DNA of 64,000 nt. Origin: Candidatus Pseudobutyricicoccus lothianensis (lineage in GTDB: Bacteria; Bacillota; Clostridia; Oscillospirales; Butyricicoccaceae). The notes below the pieces were generated by a model, which was given only the letters and a program-made list of their open reading frames with translations, made no database searches and was not told the DNA's origin. The stretch spans positions 141,683-205,682 of the forward strand of contig CAJFRA010000002.1 in NCBI GenBank assembly GCA_904419295.1. Reading direction: 5' to 3'. This document shows, piece by piece, positions 17,549 through 24,952 of the stretch. Every line of letters begins with the position of its first letter. Position 1 is the first letter of the stretch. The translations under genes and the position numbers were made by a program.

Positions 17549-17989
17549 ATGAAACAGCTGAGACGAGAGCAACAGAAGACAAGAGGCGCCGGCCTGCGCT
17601 TTGCCCAATGCGGCGCGCCCCTGGAGGCGCCGCCTTACTTGGAGCTGGAGCAGCGCCAGCAGATGGAGGATTTTGGCCAGGAGCCCTGCATTGCCTGGCT
17701 GCGGGAAAAGCTGGCCGGCAGCCAGCAGCCCCCTCTGCCCGGTGCACTGCCCTGCACAGTGGCGGGGCAGGCGGCTTATTTTCTGCCCAGCCGCCCGGGC
17801 CAGCGCCTGCCCAGCCCGGAGGCCTGTTATGTCAAAGCCCGCCAAGCCGGCCGCCTCTACTATGTGGAGGAGCAGGAGGCCCCTGCCAAATTGGGCCCCG
17901 GCTACCGGGTGCTGTGCGTACTGCTGGGCAAAGAGGTCTCCCTGCAAAGCCCCTCTGCCCCGCTTCAGCCGGCCTATTCCCCACTGTAA
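17549..17989 (+). CDS. Unrecognised protein under T-box control, 146 aa
   Basis: I do not recognise this protein. It starts MKQLRREQQKTRGAG after GGAGG at 17536-17540 and is soluble, with no signal peptide or membrane helix. It is rich in Pro, Gln and Leu, with short helical stretches and two Cys residues in the first 50 residues. The frame can also start at 17528 but the Shine-Dalgarno favours 17549. It begins 52 nt after the T-box terminator, so it is the direct target of that switch. Codon usage is GC-rich like its neighbours. It could be a poorly conserved real gene or a decayed one; the antisense open frame 17510-18043 has no such context. Confidence 0.6.
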   Translation: MKQLRREQQKTRGAGLRFAQCGAPLEAPPYLELEQRQQMEDFGQEPCIAWLREKLAGSQQPPLPGALPCTVAGQAAYFLPSRPGQRLPSPEACYVKARQAGRLYYVEEQEAPAKLGPGYRVLCVLLGKEVSLQSPSAPLQPAYSPL

Positions 17990-18129
17990 CAGCATACAGG
18001 AAATCCCTTCCTTTCTTTTTACAATCCAGATGGTAAAATTCACTGAATTTTTATTGCTTTAAATCTCAAAAAATAGTAAAATAGATGTGTATAGCGTTTT
18101 ATCAGCCGAGAAAGGAAGGCCTTGTGAAA

Positions 18130-20010
18130 ATGAATGTCCTGTTAGAAAAATTTTCGCTCCCACCTGTGTTGGATGCGATCATAGCGAACAGCCCCAGTGT
18201 CATCGTTCCCGAAAGTAAGGAAGTCCTGTTTGAGCTGATTTTTGGCAGCGGGAGCACTACGAAAGTCGATGTGTTTTACGATGTTGACGGCAAGCCGGTG
18301 AAAGAGGCCGACGTGGTCCGCTGCAAAAACGGAGCCGCAGTCAATTTTGTAGAGGACTACATGCGCCGCCGGGACCCGGATTCCATGCGCATTGCCGATG
18401 ACCAGCCCACCGACAAGCCCCGGTTCGAAGATGTCTACGGCTACGATTTCGGCAACCTGCGCGAGCAGACGTTCCGCTGGCTCTCCCAACAGGAATTGAT
18501 CTTCGTCCCCTTTATGGCCGGCGGCTATGAACACGGCTACGAAGCCCTGCTGGTCTGCCCCCGCAACGCCGCTTTCTTCGCCTTTGCCATGGCCCAGCTC
18601 CAGGCGTTTGTCAACATCAAAGACCCAGCGATCACCCGCTTTGTCCCCCGGGCCATCGTCTATGTGGCTCCTCCCTTCCGCCACACCCATTTCAAAGGCA
18701 AGCAGGTCTGCGTCCACAGCCGCCACACCGACCTGCACGAGGTGTTTTCCTACAACCTCTACCCGGGCCCCTCGGCCAAAAAAGGCATTTATTCGGTGCT
18801 GCTGGACATCGGCGAGCAAGAGGGCTGGGTGACGGCCCACGCTTCGGCCGCCCGGGTCATCACGCCTTATGAAAACGAGATGGTGATGATGCACGAAGGC
18901 GCTTCCGGCGGCGGCAAAAGCGAGCTGCTGCAAGGCGTGCCCCGTGCGGCAGACGGCCGCGTGCTGCTGGGCGTAAATACCCACACCGGCGAGGAGCACT
19001 ACATCAGCATGAGCGATACCTGTACCATCGAGCCCGTCACCGACGATATGGCCATGTGCCATCCCTCTATCCAGGGCAGCAACGGCAAGCTGGCCCTCAT
19101 CGATGGGGAGGACGGCTGGTTCGTCCGGGTGGATGGCATCACCGAATACGGCCGCGATCCCCTCTATGAAAAGATCGCCATCCACACCAAAGACCCCTTG
19201 ATCTTCTTCAACCTGCAGGGCGTGCCCCGGGCCACCTGCCTGCTGTGGGACCACACTCCGGATTCCAACGGCAAGCCCTGCTCCAACCCCCGGGTCATCA
19301 TCCCCCGCCGGATGATCCCCCACATCGTCGACCAGCCGGTAGAGGTGGATGTGCGCAGCTTTGGCGTGCGGATGCCCCCTGCCACCGCCAGCCAGCCCAG
19401 CTATGGCATCATGGGCCTTATGCATATCATTCCCCCTGCCCTGGCCTGGCTGTGGCGCCTTGTAGCGCCCCGTGGCTTTAAGAACCCCAGCATCACCGGC
19501 GATTCCCAGTTGGCCAGCGAGGGCGTGGGCTCCTATTGGCCCTTTGCCACCGGCAAACGGGTCAAACAGGCCAACTTGCTGCTGGAGCAGATGATCCGCT
19601 GTTCGGCCACCCGCTATGTGCTCATCCCCAACCAGCACATCGGCATTTACCAGATCGGCTTTGCCGCCGAGTGGATCGCCCGGGAATACCTGGCCCGCCG
19701 GGGCGGTGTGAATATGAAGCTGGACCGCCTGGTCCCCGCCCGCTGCCCGCTGTTGGGCTATGCCCTCAAGGAGATGAAGGTGGACGGCCAGCAGATCTCT
19801 CCTCAGTTCCTGCGCCCCGAGACCCAGGAGACTCTGGGCATCAAGGGTTATGACAAAGGCGCCGCCATCCTCACGGAATTTTTCAGCCGCCAGCTGGAGC
19901 AATACGATGTGGAAGAGCTCCATCCGGTGGGCAAACAGATCTTGGAGTGCTTCAAGAAAGGCGGCAGCATCCAAGATTACTGCAAGATCCTTCCCCTGGG
20001 CTTGGAATAA
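18130..20010 (+). CDS. DUF4914 P-loop protein, PEPCK-like
   Basis: This 626-residue protein matches the DUF4914 family of unknown function. A phosphate-binding loop GASGGGKS is at residues 257-264, in a context (MVMMHEGASGGGKSELLQG) like the ATP site of phosphoenolpyruvate carboxykinase-type kinases. No membrane segment is seen. The ATG at 18130 is 11 nt after AAGGAAGG; a GTG at 18124 is possible. It is transcribed after the T-box gene with a 140-bp gap and may have its own promoter. It is probably a cytosolic nucleotide-dependent enzyme; the substrate is unknown. Confidence 0.8.
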   Translation: MNVLLEKFSLPPVLDAIIANSPSVIVPESKEVLFELIFGSGSTTKVDVFYDVDGKPVKEADVVRCKNGAAVNFVEDYMRRRDPDSMRIADDQPTDKPRFEDVYGYDFGNLREQTFRWLSQQELIFVPFMAGGYEHGYEALLVCPRNAAFFAFAMAQLQAFVNIKDPAITRFVPRAIVYVAPPFRHTHFKGKQVCVHSRHTDLHEVFSYNLYPGPSAKKGIYSVLLDIGEQEGWVTAHASAARVITPYENEMVMMHEGASGGGKSELLQGVPRAADGRVLLGVNTHTGEEHYISMSDTCTIEPVTDDMAMCHPSIQGSNGKLALIDGEDGWFVRVDGITEYGRDPLYEKIAIHTKDPLIFFNLQGVPRATCLLWDHTPDSNGKPCSNPRVIIPRRMIPHIVDQPVEVDVRSFGVRMPPATASQPSYGIMGLMHIIPPALAWLWRLVAPRGFKNPSITGDSQLASEGVGSYWPFATGKRVKQANLLLEQMIRCSATRYVLIPNQHIGIYQIGFAAEWIAREYLARRGGVNMKLDRLVPARCPLLGYALKEMKVDGQQISPQFLRPETQETLGIKGYDKGAAILTEFFSRQLEQYDVEELHPVGKQILECFKKGGSIQDYCKILPLGLE

Positions 20011-20023
20011 GCCTGTAAAAACA

Positions 20024-20064
20024 CAAGGAGGCCTGCTCTCTGCCGAGCGGGCCTCCTTGTTTGC
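20024..20064 (+). terminator. Terminator after the DUF4914 gene
   Basis: The stem CAAGGAGGC/GCCTCCTTG closes an 18-nt loop and is followed by TTTG. Confidence 0.6.
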
Positions 20065-20095
20065 GTTTCGGGAAATCACGCGATGTACAGCGCGA

Positions 20096-20287
20096 TCAGT
20101 CCTTTTCCAACGTCTTTTGTTGTTTTCGTAAGACCACTAACAGGTCTTCTTTTGACTCCGCATGTTTTCGCAGCAGCAAATTGATATAGCTGGATAGGGA
20201 ACGGTCGTCATAATCGGCCAACAACTGAATATCTGCCGCTAAATCTGGGTCCAGGGTGATACTCTTTTTCTGCTTCAATGGCTTCAT
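20096..20287 (-). CDS. Small ribbon-helix-helix (CopG/Arc-like) protein
   Basis: A 63-residue basic protein with the CopG-type pattern KKSITLDPDLAADIQLLADYDDRSLSSYINLLLRKHAE: one beta strand, then two helices with the Ser/Asn N-cap typical of ribbon-helix-helix DNA-binding proteins. GGAGGTAGGAGCG precedes the ATG. Its divergent promoter region contains a perfect tandem repeat AAAGTAGTAT, likely the binding site. Such proteins often autoregulate and may be antitoxins, but no toxin partner is adjacent on the same strand. Confidence 0.75.
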   Translation of the reverse strand: MKPLKQKKSITLDPDLAADIQLLADYDDRSLSSYINLLLRKHAESKEDLLVVLRKQQKTLEKD

Positions 20288-20347
20288 TCGCTCCTACCTC
20301 CGAATAAAACCTACTATACTATCATATAAGATGTTGTCTTATGGGAT

Positions 20348-20367
20348 AAAGTAGTATAAAGTAGTAT
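20348..20367. promoter_or_regulatory. Tandem operator-like repeat AAAGTAGTAT x2
   Basis: Two perfect 10-bp copies lie head to tail (20348-20357, 20358-20367), one helical turn apart, between the divergent RHH gene and the gene at 20387. A related TACTATACTA run is at about 20311. Confidence 0.55.
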
Positions 20368-20386
20368 TAAAAGGAGGTTTTAGAAT

Positions 20387-20725
20387 ATGCAAACAGAAGT
20401 AGCGAAAACATTAGAAGATCTTGGTGTCTCGCCCCGTTCTCCAGGCGGCAAACGGTTGGGGGCCGTACTGCAAATGCTGCTCCGCTTCCCCCATGTGATA
20501 CTGCAGGATTGGCGGTCCATGTTCCTGGTGCCCGACGATTTCCTGCTGGAGCCACTTTCCGCCATCTGGAACACCCCCACGCCCCTGCGGGATAAGATCT
20601 TCGCCTATGCCCTGCAACAGCCGGGTCAGCCCTTGCCCTCTCTGGATTGGATGGCCGAGACCCTGTGCGATGCCATCCGCAGCCGGGTCGGCTGGGCCGA
20701 CAGCCGTAACGGGATGCCCCGGTAA
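20387..20725 (+). CDS. Unrecognised 112-aa protein, weakly Spo0A-C-like
   Basis: The start at 20387 is well supported by AAAGGAGG. The first 95 residues look like a genuine helical domain. The segment LEDLGVSPRSPGGKRLGAVLQML resembles the start of the Spo0A C-terminal DNA-binding domain (helix, LGVP, helix), but only weakly. The last 15 residues (SRVGWADSRNGMPR) are encoded by the first repeat of the array that follows, so the original C terminus may have been replaced or lost. Function is unknown; it is divergent from the RHH gene. Confidence 0.6.
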   Translation: MQTEVAKTLEDLGVSPRSPGGKRLGAVLQMLLRFPHVILQDWRSMFLVPDDFLLEPLSAIWNTPTPLRDKIFAYALQQPGQPLPSLDWMAETLCDAIRSRVGWADSRNGMPR

Positions 20726-21222
20726 CACAGCCGTTCTGTTACCTCTCCCAGCCTGCCGGATGTCTTTCCGCCGCCCTCCAGCGGGTCGGCTGGGCCGACG
20801 GCCGTAACGGGCGACTGCCGGATGCCTTTCCGCTGCCCTCCAGCAGCTGGCTGCCGGGCTCCTCCCACGTCACGGGTCCAGCGGCACGCTGGGTCGGCTG
20901 GGCCGACAGCCATAACGGGTGGCTGCCGGATGCCTTTCCGCCGCCCCCCAGCGGCTGCGCTGTCGGCGGCCTCCCACGTCACGGGTCCAGCGGCACGCTG
21001 GGTCGGCTGGGCTGACGGCCGTAACGGGCGGCTGCCGGATGCCTTTCCGCTGCCCTCCAGCAGCTGGCTGCCGGGCTCCTCCCACGTCATGGGTCCAGCG
21101 ACACGCTGGGTCGGCTGGGCCGACAGCCATAACGGGTGGCTGCCGGGTGCCTTTCCGCTGCCCTCCAGCGGCTGCGCTGCCGGGCTCCTCCCACGTCACG
21201 GGTCCAGCGACACGCTGGGCTG
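20685..21222. repeat. Tandem hairpin repeat array 1, about 109-bp units
   Basis: Four full units are marked by TCCCACGTCACGGGTCCAGC at 20863, 20972, 21080 and 21189 (spacings 109, 108, 109), plus partial units from 20685 onward. Each unit contains two perfect hairpins, CCAGCG-GCA-CGCTGG and GTCGGC-TGG-GCCGAC. Open reading frames across it on both strands are by-products of GC content. The same element occurs in inverted orientation at 56463-57040. The stretch between the genes at 20725 and 21349 holds nothing else apart from a short AT-rich promoter-like segment before ftsK. Confidence 0.92.
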
Positions 21223-21348
21223 GCAGAAAAGAAACAAATGTGCTATACTAGGAATTGACTGAATCCTGAAGCGCCAAAAGACAAGCCTTCGGGTCGTTCT
21301 TGCGCGTTTTATGCGCCACTCAATTTGAAATACAGCAGGTGATCCCAT

Positions 21349-24339
21349 TTGGCAACCTCTCAAAACCAGAAACCCTCTTCGGGCCGCAGCACGGGCAGCC
21401 GCAGCACTTCTTCCTCCGGCGGCAAAAAGCAGAGTACATCCTCCTCGGCCAGCCGGGCCAAGAAAAAAGGCCCCACCCGCCAGCAGATCGCGGCGCGGCG
21501 GGAGCTCTATGCCGGCATCTGTGCGGTCATCGCCCTGTTTTGCCTGCTTTCCCTGCTGAATGTCAAGGGCTTCTTGCTGGAATGGCTGGAAAAACTGGTC
21601 TCCGGCGCCATTGGCAGCGGCTTTGTTTTGCTGCCCTTCTGCCTGTTTTTCTGCGCTGGACTGTTCATCGTCAAGCGCCGGGGCAAGGTGCGGCTGCGCA
21701 TCTTCTCCTCCTTGATGCTGCCCGTGCTCTGGGGCAGTGCCCTCCATATTTTCAACTGTACCATCCAATTCCCGCTGACGCTGGACGGCATCATCGAGCT
21801 GGCCACCACCGGCGCGGCCCGGCGTTCCGGCGGCCTGATCTCCGGCTCGCTGGCCATCCTGTTTTCCAAAGCCCTGTCCGATGCCGGGGCCATCGTGGTC
21901 CTCTTTTTGCTGGGCGTGACCTGCCTGCTCATCTCCACCCACACCAGCTTGGCCATGCTCTTTGACCGGGTAAAAAATCTGCCCCCCGAAGAAGAAGACG
22001 AAGAGGAGGAGGCCCCACCGCCCCGCCGCCGCAAAGCAGCACCGCCGCCACCGCCGGAACCGGAGCCCGCGCCCCAACCGGCCCGGCCTGCCGCCCCCCG
22101 TTCTTCGCTGCTGGGCGGCCTGTTCCAGGGCGGCAAACGGCGGCCGGCCATCGATATCCCCATCCGCACGCCGGCAGCTGCCGAAGAAGAGGAGCCGCCT
22201 TCCCCCATCCCCTTCCCGGGCCAACCCATGACGCCGGCCCAGGCCATGGGTACGGCGGAAGGCCAGCAGAACCACCCGGTCTCTTCCATTGCAGAGCCGG
22301 TGCGTGGCGACCATGTGCCCGAACCGGTGCTGCCTCCCCGCGGGGAAGACTTGCCCCCCATTTCACCGGCTGTGCTCCGGGCCCAGCAGTATGCAGCCCG
22401 GCGGGCGGCGGAAACGGCCTCCCAAACTGCCCCGGCAGGCGAGCGGCTGCAGGCGGAACCTCTTTCCCCAGCGGCTGCCCGCCCCGTGACCCTGCCTTGG
22501 GAGGAACCCTCCTTCCTCCAGCGGCCTGGTGCTTCGGCGGAGCCCCCCGCCCCGCCTCAGGAAAGCGCCCCTGCCGGGCCGTCCCCTGCATCCCAGCCGG
22601 CGGTGCAGACCGCTTCCGTCCCTCTGTCTTCTGCCACGCCGGAAGAAGAGCCCCCCACGCCCCCTCAGGATGTTCCTGCCGCGCCGGAAGAAGAGCCTGC
22701 CGGCCAGCCCCTGCGGCCTGAACTGGCGGCGGCCGCGGCCATGGCGGCCACCCAGTCCCCCCGGGAATCCCTGGGCCAGGAAGGGCCGGAATGGGATGCA
22801 CCCGATGCAGAGACGGCGGGCCAAGCCAAGCAGGCTTTGGAAGAAGCCCTGGAATTTGTGCCCAAAGACACCTATCTCTACCCGCCCATCAGCCTGCTGA
22901 ACAAGGGCAACACGGTGGAGGAAGACCACACCCAAGAGCTGGCGGAAAACTCCGCCCGGTTGGTGGATACCCTGAAGAGCTTCGGCGTGGAGGCCACCCT
23001 CATCGATATCACCCGCGGCCCCAATGTGACCCGGTATGAATTGCAGCTCAAACGGGGCACCAAATTCTCCCGGGTGACCAACCTTTCCGACGACATCGCC
23101 CTATCCCTGGGTGCGGCCAGCGTGCGCATCGCCACCATCCCCGACAAGCTGGCCGTGGGCATCGAAGTGCCCAACAAACAAGGGACGGTGGTGCCCATCC
23201 GGGATATTGTGGATTCCCCGGAATTCCGGGACAGCAAATCCAAGATCAGTTTTGCTGTGGGCAAGGATATCACCGGCCACAATGTGGTGGGCGACATCAA
23301 AAAAATGCCCCACATGCTCATTGCCGGCACCACGGGTTCGGGCAAATCGGTGTGCATCAACTCGCTGCTCATCAGCTTGATCTACAAGGCCACTCCCGAG
23401 GAAGTGCGGCTGATCATGGTGGACCCCAAAATGATCGAACTGGGCGTCTACAACGGCATCCCCCATCTGTTGATCCCCGTGGTGACAGACCCCCGCAAAG
23501 CGGCGGGCGCGCTGAACTGGGCCGTCTCCGAAATGATGCGGCGCTACAAGCTGTTCTCCGAATTCAATGTGCGGGATCTGGAAGCCTATAACAACGAAGT
23601 GAGCAAGCAGGAAGGCGGCCAGAAGCTGCCCCAGATCGTCATCGTCATCGACGAGCTGGCCGACTTGATGTTCGTGGCTGCCAGCGATGTGGAAAATGCC
23701 ATCGTGCGCATTGCCCAGATGGCCCGTGCTGCCGGTATGCACTTGGTCATTGCCACCCAGCGCCCCTCGGCCGACGTGATCACCGGCATCATGAAGGCCA
23801 ACATCCCCTCCCGCATCAGCTTTGCCGTGGCCTCCCAGATCGAATCCCGCATCATTTTGGATACCACCGGTGCAGAAAAGCTGCTGGGCCGGGGCGATAT
23901 GCTCTACAATCCCTTGGGCGCGCCCAAGCCTTTGCGCGTCCAGGGCTGCTTCATCACCACAGCGGAGATCGAATCGGTGGTGGAGTTTGTCAAAAAGACC
24001 GGCCGGCCCGATTATTCGGAAGAAGTGATGGAGCACATCGAAAAGCAGGCCGAAGAGAGCAGCAAAAACGCCAAAGGCGGCAAGAATGACAGCGGCGGCT
24101 TTGACGACGACGAGGAAGACGAAATGCTGCCCCGGGCCATTGAAGTGGTGGTGGAAACAGGCCAAGCCTCGGTCTCCATGCTCCAGCGGCGGCTCAAACT
24201 GGGCTATTCCCGGGCTGCCCGCCTGGTGGACCAAATGGCCGAACGGGGGATCGTGGGCCCCTTCGAAGGCTCCAAGCCCCGCCAGGTGCTCATCACCCGG
24301 GAGCAATGGCAGGAGATGGTCCTCCGCAAACAAGATTAG
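21349..24339 (+). CDS. ftsK: DNA translocase FtsK/SpoIIIE
   Basis: This 996-residue DNA pump moves chromosome ends through the division or sporulation septum. The N terminus has hydrophobic helices in residues 50-200, then a long Pro/Ala/Glu-rich linker (about 205-500), the alpha/beta motor with Walker A AGTTGSGKS near residue 660 and Walker B IVIVIDELADLM near 767, and a C-terminal gamma winged-helix domain (about 925-993, ending near PRQVLITREQW). The start is TTG 21349 with AGGTGA upstream. The linker is unusually long compared with SpoIIIE. A strong terminator follows. Confidence 0.95.
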   Translation: MATSQNQKPSSGRSTGSRSTSSSGGKKQSTSSSASRAKKKGPTRQQIAARRELYAGICAVIALFCLLSLLNVKGFLLEWLEKLVSGAIGSGFVLLPFCLFFCAGLFIVKRRGKVRLRIFSSLMLPVLWGSALHIFNCTIQFPLTLDGIIELATTGAARRSGGLISGSLAILFSKALSDAGAIVVLFLLGVTCLLISTHTSLAMLFDRVKNLPPEEEDEEEEAPPPRRRKAAPPPPPEPEPAPQPARPAAPRSSLLGGLFQGGKRRPAIDIPIRTPAAAEEEEPPSPIPFPGQPMTPAQAMGTAEGQQNHPVSSIAEPVRGDHVPEPVLPPRGEDLPPISPAVLRAQQYAARRAAETASQTAPAGERLQAEPLSPAAARPVTLPWEEPSFLQRPGASAEPPAPPQESAPAGPSPASQPAVQTASVPLSSATPEEEPPTPPQDVPAAPEEEPAGQPLRPELAAAAAMAATQSPRESLGQEGPEWDAPDAETAGQAKQALEEALEFVPKDTYLYPPISLLNKGNTVEEDHTQELAENSARLVDTLKSFGVEATLIDITRGPNVTRYELQLKRGTKFSRVTNLSDDIALSLGAASVRIATIPDKLAVGIEVPNKQGTVVPIRDIVDSPEFRDSKSKISFAVGKDITGHNVVGDIKKMPHMLIAGTTGSGKSVCINSLLISLIYKATPEEVRLIMVDPKMIELGVYNGIPHLLIPVVTDPRKAAGALNWAVSEMMRRYKLFSEFNVRDLEAYNNEVSKQEGGQKLPQIVIVIDELADLMFVAASDVENAIVRIAQMARAAGMHLVIATQRPSADVITGIMKANIPSRISFAVASQIESRIILDTTGAEKLLGRGDMLYNPLGAPKPLRVQGCFITTAEIESVVEFVKKTGRPDYSEEVMEHIEKQAEESSKNAKGGKNDSGGFDDDEEDEMLPRAIEVVVETGQASVSMLQRRLKLGYSRAARLVDQMAERGIVGPFEGSKPRQVLITREQWQEMVLRKQD

Positions 24340-24393
24340 CCAGGCCGGCTGGGGCCGGTGGCCGTATCGGGTGGCCCCGGCGGCCAAGCCGTC

Positions 24394-24426
24394 AAGCCTT
24401 CGCTTATGAAAAGCGAAGGCTTTTTT
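24394..24426 (+). terminator. Terminator after ftsK
   Basis: The 12-bp stem AAGCCTTCGCTT/AAGCGAAGGCTT closes an ATGA-type loop and is followed by T residues. Confidence 0.9.
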
Positions 24427-24454
24427 CATCTTTAAAAACAAGGCATTTCCATAT

Positions 24455-24502
24455 AAAAGAGCGCCATTTGAAAAAGTGTACTTTTTCAAATGGCGCTCTT
24501 TT
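24455..24502. repeat. Long near-perfect palindrome, 48 bp
   Basis: A 22-bp stem (AAAAGAGCGCC, then ATTTGAAAAAG) closes a four-base TGTA loop. It lies upstream of csrA and shares the TTTGAAAA(A)G...CTTTT tip with the palindrome at 3034-3079. It has symmetrical T and A ends and could terminate in both directions. Confidence 0.8.
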
Positions 24503-24584
24503 CGCCTTACATTTTTTATTTCGGCCCAATCGGTAAAAAAATAAGCGTCAAGAGTTAAAAATTTTTTGGCTTCGGCTTTGCTCT

Positions 24585-24600
24585 AAAAAGTACACTTTTT
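24585..24600. repeat. Short AAAAAG-TACA-CTTTTT hairpin motif
   Basis: It is the same apical element as in the long palindromes, 28 bp before csrA. Confidence 0.55.
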
Positions 24601-24629
24601 CGAATGGTCATCGGAACAAGGAGGTTGCC

Positions 24630-24830
24630 ATGCTCACTTTGGGAAGGGATTCCGGCCAGTACGTCCTCATTGGCGATGACATTGTGGTACAGGTGGTGAA
24701 AGCCGACGGCCAGCTGCGTCTGGTCATCGACGCCCCCCGCAACATGCCCATCGTCCGGGGAGAAAATTACGAAAAGACCCACGAAGCGCCGGAATGCATC
24801 CGGCGGCTGCGCGCCAAAGCGCGTTCCTAA
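24630..24830 (+). CDS. csrA: Carbon storage/translation regulator CsrA
   Basis: This 66-residue RNA-binding protein has the CsrA pattern MLTLGRDSGQYVLIGDDIVV...VIDAPRNMPIVRGENYE. CsrA dimers bind GGA motifs in mRNA leaders; in Bacillus the main target is flagellin mRNA, with FliW as antagonist. It is immediately upstream of a flagellin gene, which supports that role. The N terminus is somewhat diverged (LGRDSGQ rather than LTRKVGE). AAGGAGG precedes the ATG. No fliW is seen in the window. Confidence 0.88.
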   Translation: MLTLGRDSGQYVLIGDDIVVQVVKADGQLRLVIDAPRNMPIVRGENYEKTHEAPECIRRLRAKARS

Positions 24831-24907
24831 AATCGGTTTCAGCCCCAGGCGGATACGGGCCCGGTCTGCCGGTGGGATGAAATAAAATGGGGTATAGGCC
24901 CAAAACG

Positions 24908-24941
24908 GGGAAATGGATGTCCCTGTCAATCTTTAAGGAGG
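24908..24941 (+). promoter_or_regulatory. Candidate CsrA site in flagellin leader
   Basis: The leader holds GGA inside a possible GGG...CCC loop (AATGGATG near 24911) and a second GGA in the AAGGAGG Shine-Dalgarno. A two-site layout like this is known for CsrA control of Bacillus hag. Folding is inferred. Confidence 0.4.
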
Positions 24942-24952
24942 AAGATTTTTTT

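Noticed and set aside
17510..18043. 177-codon antisense frame at the T-box target
   Set aside because: No ribosome-binding site; the plus-strand ORF has the T-box and GGAGG.
18142..20079. 645-codon frame opposite DUF4914
   Set aside because: Antisense shadow with low-complexity His/Gly/Asp composition.
20685..21222. Possible CRISPR array
   Set aside because: Units are about 109 bp and similar throughout; there are no short repeats with unique spacers and no cas genes.
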